From Hymenopus coronatus (lineage: Eukaryota; Arthropoda; Insecta; Mantodea; Hymenopodidae), in NCBI GenBank assembly GCA_030762935.1, contig CM060900.1:400305132-400369131 (forward strand): 64,000 bases of DNA, given 5' to 3'. Made by a program: the position numbers and the translations under genes. The notes under the pieces are model-generated. The model ran no database searches. It was given only the letters and a program-made list of their open reading frames with translations, and was not told the origin of the DNA. This document shows, piece by piece, positions 55,525 to 64,000 of the stretch. Within the stretch, counting starts at the first letter, position 1. Each line of letters starts with the position of its first letter.

Positions 55525-56400
55525 TCTCTCTGCCACCTTAGTTGCTAAGAGGAAGTATTGTATTCTAACCACAAACTCCATGTTGTGATTACATCGTAAA
55601 TGCAAATTTTGAGTCCCGCAGCACCCAAAAGAACCATTTTTAGGACTCGTTCGCGCCTGCGTAATGGGGGTGTGTGAGAGAGAGAGAGGGAGAGAGAGCG
55701 AGAGAGAGAACGAGAAAGACTGTGAACAGCAATACTCAAAAAACGTTAAGTAAGTGAAATTCCAGACTTCGTATTTCAGGTCAACATCTAATAGGTATGC
55801 GACATATATATACTTTCAAAAAAATTCCGCACTCACAGACTACCCTTAACGTCTAGCACTTTTCGAAAATTTTCATTTTCTGAGAAATGGCTGCAACGAC
55901 TTTGATTAAAATGTCTTCGTCTAAGATATTTACATGACAAATTAAATTTATATCCTAAATCTTCTGGAAATATTTCCTGTAGCCCTCTTCATTCTAAATA
56001 CACTTTGCATAGCTGGTAAACCGTAAGCTATAGTCAAATCTTGCTATACAATATATAATTAAATCATTCAAATAATGTGAAATAGTTTTTTGTGAGGTTA
56101 ACCGTTTTCAAGATACATCTCGTTATTGGCTTGAAATTTTAAATACTTATATTCTTCTGAAGAGGAAAATCGGTACTCCTTCTTTCTGTCTTTCTCTAGG
56201 GCATGCGAAGAAAACAGAATTTCAAACATATCCAGCAATAATCCGCTCCTAAAAATTATGCTATCTAAAATCCCTAATCCCCTAACTACAAGGAAGTATG
56301 CCAACTTGTGGAAATCTCTATCTTGATTAACATGAAATATATAGAGGAATACGCTTTTGTGAAAATAGGATAGATTAAGAGGAACTCGGCATCGATCCAG
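55525..56400 (+). repeat. R1 repeat, copy 13
   Basis: 5' hairpin remnant ACTCTCTCTGCCACCTTAG...CTAAGAGGAAGTATTGTA, a GA microsatellite (55672-55712), a decayed dyad near 55757, ATAGCTGGTAAACCGTAAGC and TCTCGTTATTGGCTTG. The 3' end is decayed. Confidence 0.78.
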
Positions 56401-56414
56401 TAAGGATTTTGTCA

Positions 56415-56858
56415 TCGCGGCCTACGAAGGGGCGCCGCCGGAAGGGAGTGATAATGCGAGAGGAGTAACGCTACGACATCGACGGTCCCTACAGTTTCCA
56501 AATTGAGATGTCTCAGCAGTCGGACAGGTGGCACGGAGACCCCTGCCCCACCTAAGGAGTCCAGTGCCACCGTGGCAACCAGCCGAAGACCAAGGGATTT
56601 AGAATGTACTACAAATATCATTTTCTCCTGCCTCACTGAACCGATACACGATTGCCAACATTTCCAACCTTGAAACAGTCCAAACGGGGTGACGGATGAA
56701 TGAAATGATTAGTGGAACGAAATGGAGGACCACGAAATTTAGGGATGAGAGAAACCACTCCAGCATTTGCCTGACGACGAGACCCCCCCCCCCGAAAAAA
56801 ATCCAGATCAGTGTGTGCACTCGCCGGGAATCGGATTTGGAACCTCGAATACGAATCG
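56415..56858 (-). mobile_element. SINE-E copy
   Basis: On the minus strand: GGCGATTCGTATTCGAGGTT, ATCCGATTCCCGGCGAGTGC (B-box-like), a run of G (C-run at 56783-56794), GACTGTTTCAAGGTTGGAAA and TTTGGAAACTGTAGGGACCG. It abuts the head of the SINE-C that follows. Confidence 0.6.
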
Positions 56859-56859
56859 C

Positions 56860-57075
56860 CCTCCGTAGTGGTTACCCTTGTACCCAAGGTCGCGGATTCA
56901 AACACGGCGGAGGGCGATGGATTTTTTTTTCGGGCGTAAAAATCCTTAACATGGCTTTCTTTGGAAGGTAAGTAAAGCCGTTGGTCCCGTGTTGTAGATT
57001 TACGGTACGTAAAAGAACCTCAAGTATGATTAAGAGGACTCGGAGAAAATTAAGCAGTCCTTCACGCCCAACATA
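56860..57075 (+). mobile_element. SINE-C copy, 5' part (split by mariner)
   Basis: Head CCCTCCGTAGTGGTTACC with B-box GATTCAAACAC, ATGGATTTTTTTTTCGGGCG, AAATCCTTAACATGGCTTTC, GTTGTAGATTTACGGTACGT and TCCTTCACGCCCAACATA, ending exactly at TA (57074-57075). The 3' remainder is at 58425-58478. Confidence 0.9.
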
Positions 57076-58424
57076 CAGTAAGTATGCTACAAAATTTGGC
57101 CGTCAGGTGCACGGTCCGTCTCCCGGTCACTTACTGTACACTAGGCTGGCAGTGGCACGGCGTGTCACCCAGTTACACATGTGCGTGGACGTCAAATAGA
57201 ATCGCAAATCACATTAACAATTATCAGAATAAACACAAAACACCTAATCACAGGAGTTGTTGGGAACGCCATTCATCTTCATCATTACATTTGCGGTATC
57301 TTCTGAGGAAATTTTCATTCACACTCATTAACTCAGCTTCCGAAATATCGTTAAAGATTTGTCATAATATTTAATTTTAATTCTTCTAGTGTGTGGGGAT
57401 TAGTTTTGTATACTTTATTTTTCAAGTTGCCCCATAAATAAAGATCGCATGCCAGGGGACCGAGCGGACCATAAACTCTTACTAATGATTCTATCCTCAT
57501 AAAATTCCGCAGTAAACAGTAATTATTCATCAGCTGTATGCGCGGTGGCAGAATCCTGCTGGACATATACAGATCGACATTCAATGTCCGTCAGCTGTTC
57601 GAAATATGGTGCGAATATATTATTTCTGTATCTTTCTGCAATTAGAGTACACTCATAAAAATAAACCCTATTATTCTGTCCATTTATTGCGCAACATACC
57701 CCGAGCTTTAGATAAAACAAGGGAATTTCATGAACAAAGTTTGGTTTGCCTATTGCATGATATCGTTTGTGTTGTGATCATATATGACCAAGTGACACCA
57801 TGTTTCGTCATTGAACAGTATTAATCGTGAATCGATTGTTCCATCATTCAAATTCCTCAAAATTCAGTTACAGAAATGTACTCGACTCTGGTGTTCACGT
57901 GGTAGCAATTCCTGGGCAACTGTACCCTTGTATAGTTTGAGTTTTAAAAGTTTTGTTCCTTCCTATGCTGAAATTTTGGAAATGTCAGTTTCTTGGGCAA
58001 GGCGCCTGAAAGAAGTTCAAGGTGACCATTCTCACCTTTCTCCAATTTCGTCTAATTTCTGTTCTGTAAGCACACGCCTATTAACCTTTCTTTTCCTATC
58101 ACAAATTGATCCCGTCTCTCTGAATTTATTTACAAGCAAACGAACTCGGAACTCGCGCGGCAGGATATTTAGTTTCAAATTGTCTTACAATTTCCCTACT
58201 AGAAGATGTAAGCACGTACGTATCGTGCATAAACAATATTTGTGGTACTGTATACTGCATTTTGAAAGCACTTCAAGCAAAACTAAGCACTTCTAAACGT
58301 TAGTAATATTATTCACGTGTGAACTGGACTAGAACAGAAGTAAGACTGACGCGCGTGCAGGAAAATGCAGTGAAAATCACATGGGCCGTGCTCCTCGCGG
58401 CCAAGCTTTGTAACAAATTTACTG
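57076..58424 (-). mobile_element. Mariner-like transposon, complete but inactive
   Basis: A 1349-bp element has inverted ends: left CAGTAAGTATGCTACAAAAT then TTGGCCGTCAGGTGCACGGT, right reversed CAGTAAATTTGTTACAAAGC then TTGGCCGCGAGGAGCACGGC. TA flanks both sides (57074-57075 and 58425-58426), and it sits inside a SINE-C. It contains one broken transposase on the minus strand. Confidence 0.93.
57351..58260 (-). pseudogene. Mariner-like transposase (DUF4817 HTH plus DDE_3), degenerate
   Basis: From an ATG at 58258-58260 the frame reads MQYTVPQILFMHDTYV, EIVRQFETKYPAARVPS (helix-turn-helix region), then stops. Shifted frames continue with RRVLTEQKLDEIGE. The catalytic domain shows LILFNDETWCHLV (first Asp), APYFEQLTDIE, VYVQQDSATAHTA (second Asp) and GPLGPLACDLYLWGNLKNKVY-type sequence with the third Asp, ending HTLEELKLNIM. 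All three catalytic Asp positions can be placed, but multiple stops and shifts separate them. The DDD signature and CDLYLWG block set it apart from the Tc1 element at 2205. Confidence 0.9.
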
Positions 58425-58478
58425 TAGAACAGGACGCTGAAAACTACAGTAGTTAAAGAAAGTCCATAAGTGAAACTC
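58425..58478 (+). mobile_element. SINE-C copy, 3' part (split by mariner)
   Basis: TAGAACAGGACGCTGAAAAC, TACAGTAGTTAAAGAAAG and TCCATAAGTG match the SINE-C 3' end and resume exactly where the 5' part stopped, with the TA duplicated. Confidence 0.9.
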
Positions 58479-58604
58479 CATTTAATTGATTTTCTCAATT
58501 GCGAGTCGCACGCATTATCCCGGAGTCACACCGCTCGCTTTTTTTTTTTTTTTTTTGTAACAGTGTGTTAAAGAATGGGTAGAGGAGGTAATGCGAGTGT
58601 AACA

Positions 58605-59512
58605 GATATTTCTACTTTCTCTACCACGTAGAGTGTACCCAGTGGATAGAGAAAGCGTTGTACTACAACAAAATTTCTGTACAGAGATTGTATTGGAAAT
58701 ACATGTTTTGAGGGTTCTCAAAACATGTCTTGAATAAATAAGGCAAAAGCATCTTTAGAAAAATTCCCGCGTGATTGTGCGAGTGAATAAGTGTGTTGAT
58801 ATCTAACCCAAAAACGAAAATTCGTTTAAGTACCCAACTTGTTACTTATATTCATTATCCTCCAAGAATGCGGCACAGATTTTCAGAAAAATCCCACACC
58901 AAACTATATGGAACATTTTACGGAATTTTCGATCTTTCCAAAAATGGCTCTGATGATTTTTACTAAAATATCAGATGTATATTATATGGCAAAATAAAAC
59001 ACATATCTTGACTTTTCTGGGAATAGCCTTAGAAGCCCTGTTAAATCTGGATGATTTTGAATAATTAGTAAATCGTATGAAATAGACAAAATCTTACTAT
59101 ACAGTAAATGCATTTCTCGTTAAAACTTGCAATTTATGTAAAATACACCTTTGTGGGTTGGAATTAACCACTTCCGAGATATTCCTTGTTTTTGATTTAA
59201 ATGTCCCGATATTTATACTTTTCCAAATGATAAGTCATCGTTCGTTTTTAATTTTTTTTAATCCTTGTCATGAAAAGTGAATGAATTTCAATGTCATTAC
59301 ACAGTGACCAGTTCTTAAAAGACATAACAATCACTTTAGTTTAGTGTATTCCCTAATTTCCCTAATATCTTTAAGAAAATATCTAATAAAACAGTTTCTG
59401 CTAATGTTTATCTTGATTAGGTTAAATGATATAGAAGAATAAGCTTTGTTAAAAATAGTTGGTTAAAGATTAGTTAGACAAAGCCGTGTGAATGTAACAA
59501 GTCAGATGTTTT
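58605..59512 (+). repeat. R1 repeat, copy 14
   Basis: 5' hairpin CTTTCTCTACCACGTAGAG...GGATAGAGAAAG, dyad at 58828-58847 (AAGTACCCAACTTGTTACTT), TTGACTTTTCTGGGAATAGC, ATTCCTTGTTTTTGATTT and the 3' signature TAGACAAAGCCGTGTGAATG. A short SINE-E head remnant (58490-58538) and a T run precede it. Confidence 0.8.
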
Positions 59513-60489
59513 AAGCTCAGAAACGTACGTAAAGATCACAATAGAAAATAGTAGTTTGCTTTGATAATTTAGCTGCTTATTGGGGTATAACAAACACAGC
59601 AGTTATCATTAAATACATTGACTGGAGTTCCTGTTCACCTTTTACAAGAAGGTTTAAGATTTGAAACTGGACCGGCAACAAGAGCCTTGTATGCTTTTTG
59701 CACCTTGTGACCCTTCGTTCGACGTTGCAGTCCACGCGCGATACCTCAGCAGTGTTACATAAGCGGATGGGGAGTAGTGAATGAAGGTACAGAAGCATGA
59801 GGGAGGCTACGGAGCACGAGTATCGACATTAGAAAACCTAATTTAGCAGTAGAATGCGGGGGCTCCAAAGCGGGTAAAGTCCATAAACATGAATTGTTTT
59901 TACACGAAACTCAGAAATGGAGTTTACCCAAACATGTTTGCATTGCATTAAACACAAGCACTTTTCACCAGTGGTAGAGAATGACCATGAAATTCCTAAA
60001 ACATATTACAAAAATGTTTGAACATATTGAAGAATATTATACAGAAAATTCATAAACTTCCGACTCAAAAAATGTGATTTTGTTCACATCAATTACTCTG
60101 TCAATTACTATTTCCTGGTAACTCAATAAACTTTTGTATTCTGGGAGAATCAAATGTTACAGATTAATTCTAAAGTAAAAAACAAACAAATAAAATCATT
60201 TAACTTTTCTTACCAGATCTAAAACGATAATCGATAAACTCGGTTTCTATGTATGTGAACAGCATGAGAATTTATTTTAGTTATCTATTTGATTTAAAAC
60301 GTGAATTAAACGTTATTTTAGTTTTAGGCGCCTCTCACAGCCACTGATGGTTGCCCTTTTGAAGGAAATGATCGAGCACAATGTATTCATTCATGTATTC
60401 GCCTTATCGCTAATATGTCTGGATATCAAAAAAAGAGACTTGGCTGATAATATTTCTAAGCTTATTAGTAGTTAAGACAGAGGGATCCT
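59513..60489. other. Intergenic, no gene seen
   Basis: About 1 kb. The frame 59577-59798 (-) is unrecognised. Nothing supported. Confidence 0.5.
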
Positions 60490-60607
60490 GGCCCAGGGGC
60501 TAATGCGCATACATCGGAGAGATAGAGAATTCAAGGGAGTCCCTGGCGAGAGAGCAAGGCCAGAGGCTAATGCGCATACATGGATAAGATAGGAAATTCA
60601 AAGGGCC
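60490..60607. repeat. ~70-bp direct repeat, two units
   Basis: GGCTAATGCGCATACAT occurs in both units (60498 and 60565), preceded by GGCC(C)AG and followed by GGAxAGATAG and GAAATTCAA-like strings. The second unit is slightly shorter. Confidence 0.7.
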
Positions 60608-60639
60608 ATGCTAGGGGACCTAACCTACACTCAGAGTAT

Positions 60640-62150
60640 TAGTTGTATTTTACAGCCCTTTGTGATCCTTTCCAAGGTCATTTGCCTTGTTTTACAGTCG
60701 TTTTTATGATTTTCCCAGAATTTTGACATGTTTTAACGAATTTAGCACGTTCATATGTATTGTAGATGAAATATGAAGACTTTTTTTTCCCCCATTATTT
60801 TGCAGTGCTTTGCTCTGCTTTTTGAGTGCTTACATATCATTTATAAGCCTTCTGTAGATTTTCGAGTGCTAGCACCGTTGTTTCGAATGCTTTTAATGGC
60901 ATTTCATGCCATTTGGAGGTGGTTTATAACTCTAGGTCAGCTAGTTTCAGAGTATTCATCAGACATTTTGGCTCTTTTTGAACTCATTTCGTACAATTTC
61001 GAAGTATTTGGTGCTCTGAAACAGGCATTTATCATTTCTCAGACGTTTATGTCCATATTTTACATTATTTTGTAGTGTTTTTCAATGATTTTTATCACTT
61101 TTATACGCATTTTAGCACATTTTGAGATTATTTTTCAGTGATTGTAGTGCTTTCACATACATGTTTGGAGATTTTAAGGTGATTTTAGTGTAGATACTGT
61201 TTTTCGAATGCTTTCAATGACATTCCATGTCATTTTGTCGGATGTTTAGGTATATAGAACATCTAGGATTTACGGCATGCGTCAGGCATTTTATCTCTTT
61301 TTTTTTTTCAGTCTCTACGAGCAATTTTGAAGGTATTTGGGACCCTAAAACAGCTATTTTTGGCTTATGCAATGGGTTTTTACTAATACTTTACATTATT
61401 TTGCAGCATTTTCTAATGTTTTTAACACCTTTACAGATATTTTTGCACGTTTTGTGACTATTTTTTCAGGGTCTGTAGCACTTTCTCTGCATATTTATGG
61501 ATTTTAAAGTGATTTTAATGTTATCACAGTTGTTTCGAATGGTTTTAGTAACATTCAATGTCATTTGGAGGATGTGTAGGACTCTAGGATAGCTAGTTAC
61601 AGGATATTCATCGAACATTTTAGCTCTTTTTCAGTATTTTACAGTGTTTTATAATGGTTTTTTAACAGTTTTATAGCCATTTTAGCACATTGTGAGTCTA
61701 TTTTGCAGACTCTTGTAGTGCTTCCTGTCTCTTTACAGATCATTTATGACTTTTACGGTATTAAAAAAATATAGGGCGGTGTTAAACTCTCAGGTAATAG
61801 GTATTTCAACCCACTTTGAACTTATTTATTTGGAAACTCTTTTAAGACCTTTCTGACAGCGACTAAGGTATACTGACGATATTTTTAAGTACGTTAAGAT
61901 TGCTTCAAGCGTATTTTGGGATGGTGTCCTTTTCATGAGGTCTGGTAACCCTTTTCTTATATTTGATAGTAATTGATGCCATTTTATGTTAGTTAATGTC
62001 GTTTCTGCAACCAATTTCTACATTTCTGCAGTAATTTCTGTCATCGTCCCAGTGTTTCTGACGTTTTTCACATTATTATTTACGTTTTATAGCATTTTCA
62101 TATGTTCCAGGATGATTGGGTCCCTTTTATAGCCTATCCAGTATTTGTAC
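60640..62150 (+). repeat. R2 repeat, copy 2, with ~325-bp tandem units
   Basis: Three units are anchored on TTTCGAATG...CATTTCATGCCATTTGGAGG-type strings at 60882, 61203 and 61530, and on TTTTAGCACATTTTGAG-type strings near 61112, 61445 and 61685 (the last unit is shortened). The terminal part, CTCAGGTAATAGGTATTTCA then CACTTTGAACTTA, matches the end of R2 copy 1 at 36060-36110. The frames 60773-61075 and 61227-61457 are repeat artefacts. Confidence 0.85.
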
Positions 62151-62884
62151 AGTTTTTTTTTTTTTCATATTTTTCCCCAGTTTGGATCGTTTATGATCAT
62201 TTCTGTATTCTGCTTCAGTATGTTGCAATCCTTTAAGAGTCACGTTATATATCCTTTTTGCATACTACCACATGTTTAGATGACAACTTGTGAAGCGAGG
62301 GATAGTTTGCATGGTTTTCAATCTTTCTTAGATTGTAAATCTAACATAACCTAAATTGTCATTTCTCCATCTTGTTACGTCTCTTTTTGTATGGTGTCTT
62401 TCTTTTCGAGGCTGACACTAGAAGAATGGTCTAAGCTTTGTTGTCGAAGTGTCTATTGTTTATCGAACATTATGTTTCTTCGTGTTTTATTGCTTTTACA
62501 ATGTTTTCTTTAAACAGGATATTTCTGTCTAAGCTAAACTAGATTAATGATCCTGGCATTTTTTGTTGAAGTGATTGTCGTAGTATTTGAGTTATTGTTA
62601 GTATTTTCAGTTTTATTTTTATTTTTGTTGTTTATACAAAGATAACCAGCAAAGGATAGGCGTGTCTCCTCTTTTATCTAGGCATGAAACTAGCACTAGA
62701 AATTTATTCTAATGACAGAGTTCCCGCCGTCCCTCAATGTTATCCTTCTCTCTTTGTGTCTTTTACTATATGCATGGGAGTATAAGGTGTAAACTTCACG
62801 TTTCGTACCACTTTACTGATGACGAGCAATGTATATACTATTCTCTCATGATACGTTCACAGCTTTGTAATGTGCATAAGCATA
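62151..62884. other. Unassigned T-rich sequence
   Basis: About 0.7 kb between R2 and the polymerase remnant. No gene seen. Confidence 0.4.
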
Positions 62885-63815
62885 GGTAGATATTCCATCA
62901 TCGGCAATCACTCTTTTATCATCATGAGACCATAGAGCGATTTTGTTGACTTTTACAGAAGAAGCGTTATGCTGTTGTGACATGATCGATCAAATTCAGA
63001 GGAGTTCTTATTTTTCGTTGTTTTTAAGACAATCAACATAACTGTCGAATGCAATGTACTGCTCAATAGCGCTTCGTTTTGTGTCTTTAATCTTTTCTAT
63101 CATTCTTCCATTAATATCGAGTGCATACGTCTGAGGTCTCAGTCCGACAACCGCTGGATAATTCCCCCCCCCAGCTTCATTTTAGATTTTCCCAACACGT
63201 TTTTGTTTTGTGTGTAGTGGCACATGTAACTTGCAGGGCAATCAAATGTATCGAAATGATCAAGAAATTGTAGTTTCTCGTGGAATACGTCAGCTGTTGT
63301 GACTCGATGAATGAAGGAGTCTGTGTCCATGTACATAATCTTCAGGTTTTCTATCCCACAATACGGCAATATTACATCATATTTGTTGGAGTACATTTGA
63401 GTTTTTGATATCTAGCACACTCATACCGATGTATATAGGCTTGTTAAATACAATCTGTCGTGATGCCATAGGAACAGCTGCCAAGTTAGGTCCATATATA
63501 TTTCTGTCGATGAATACAGGCGTAGCAATAAGCTTTTCCAATGTTTTCTCGTTTGTAACAAGGCGTATATCCATTTGCTTTCGTATATTCTTCATGGTTT
63601 TTTCCAATTGTTGCAATGTTGAAGAGTTTCTACAGATCCTTTTCAAAGTCATTTTTCTATCCTGTTGACGCAGCTTGTTATCAAACGCGATGTAAGATTT
63701 TAACCAATACGATTGCACAAATTCTAGCACACGATGGATTTTTGCCAATCGTAGTCCATATGAGAATGTCTGTTTTAACGTTATGTAATAGTACGATGCG
63801 GTAAAAAGTGTACAG
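62885..63815 (-). pseudogene. Protein-primed DNA polymerase B remnant (Polinton/Maverick type)
   Basis: Read from 63815 down: YYYITLKQTFSYGLRLAKIH, RVLEFVQSYWLKSYIAFDNK, LEKTMKNIRKQMDIRLVTNE and IVFNKPIYIGMSVLDI (thumb/palm side). After a frameshift near 63390 comes LKIMYMDTDSFIHRV, carrying the family B motif C DTDS, and then CHYTQNKNVLGKSKMKLGGG. A further shift is followed by VVGLRPQTYALDINGRMIEK and, near 62900, VNKIALWSHDDKRVIADDGI. This order is that of the C-terminal half of Polinton/Maverick and adintovirus-type PolB. The exonuclease half and other Polinton genes are absent. Frameshifts and stops make it non-functional. Confidence 0.88.
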
Positions 63816-63936
63816 CTACTCTACTTACTGCTGCCCAAGTACAATTGCCGTTGAGGCTCCAAACAGCTTGGATTCGATTTTGGGTGCATTTAGACTCCTA
63901 TATCTCATAATCTAATTTAGATAAAGACTTCGAGTA

Positions 63937-64000
63937 AAGTGCATTCTGAAACTAGCTGTCCTAGAGTTATAAACAACCTCCAAATGGCATGACGTGCCAT
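63937..64000 (-). repeat. R2 repeat, inverted copy entering at the window edge
   Basis: On the minus strand it reads GCCATTTGGAGGTTGTTTAT, AACTCTAGGACAGCTAGTTT and CAGAATGC, matching the R2 unit at 60897-60955 closely. The copy continues beyond 64000. Confidence 0.85.

Noticed and set aside
57811..58296. 161-codon plus-strand frame
   Set aside because: It is the antisense of the mariner-like transposase N-terminal half, whose minus-strand motifs are recognisable.
60773..61457. Phe/Leu-rich frames resembling membrane proteins
   Set aside because: They follow the T-rich 325-bp R2 units and recur with the repeat.

Overview
This looks like a piece of a large, AT-rich, repeat-packed animal nuclear genome, most likely an arthropod and probably an insect. 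That placement is inferred from three things: a Patched-related exon with canonical GT-AG splice sites, the mix of Tc1/mariner, hAT, Gypsy and Polinton-like remnants, and at least six families of tRNA-derived SINEs. Nothing here is prokaryotic. No array of ordinary cellular genes is present. The only convincing host coding segment is one 247-bp exon at 50034-50280 (+), from the N-terminal part of a Patched-domain-containing (Ptr/PTCHD-type) membrane protein; its other exons were not found in the window.

Layout. 1-10 kb: microsatellites, a complete but dead Tc1 element (2205-3735, long inverted termini, TA target site), and a dead hAT element (4672-7409, exact 8-bp target duplication). 10-14 kb: a SINE, then a second dead hAT (10494-13423, exact 8-bp duplication, with an inverted-repeat insert that may be a MITE). 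15-26 kb: SINEs of several families, copies of an uncharacterised long repeat (called R1 here), and a probable solo LTR. 26.7-30.5 kb: two inverted arrays of an ~87-bp tandem repeat, flanked on their inner sides by homologous hAT-like termini. 31-35 kb: a 39-bp minisatellite and nested SINEs. 35-46 kb: R1 copies, a second long repeat (R2) and more SINEs. 46.2-47.5 kb: a broken Gypsy integrase. 50 kb: the Patched-related exon. 52-54 kb: a 68-bp-arm fold-back repeat and an unidentified protein-like remnant. 57-58.4 kb: a mariner-like element inserted exactly at a TA inside a SINE. 60.6-62.1 kb: R2 with ~325-bp tandem units. 62.9-63.8 kb: a broken Polinton-type DNA polymerase B, followed at the window edge by R2 in the opposite orientation.

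The transposable elements are all inactivated by stops, frameshifts or lost catalytic residues, but several keep exact boundaries, so insertion order can be read: mariner into SINE-C, SINE-A into SINE-E, SINE-B, SINE-C and an LTR into R1. The least explained items are R1 (14 recognisable segments, no ORF, a hairpin-forming dyad kept in most copies, tandem 5' units in one copy), the 87-bp inverted arrays, and R2. Family names R1, R2 and SINE-A to SINE-F are labels used only in this report. All comparisons were made by eye; no database search was run.
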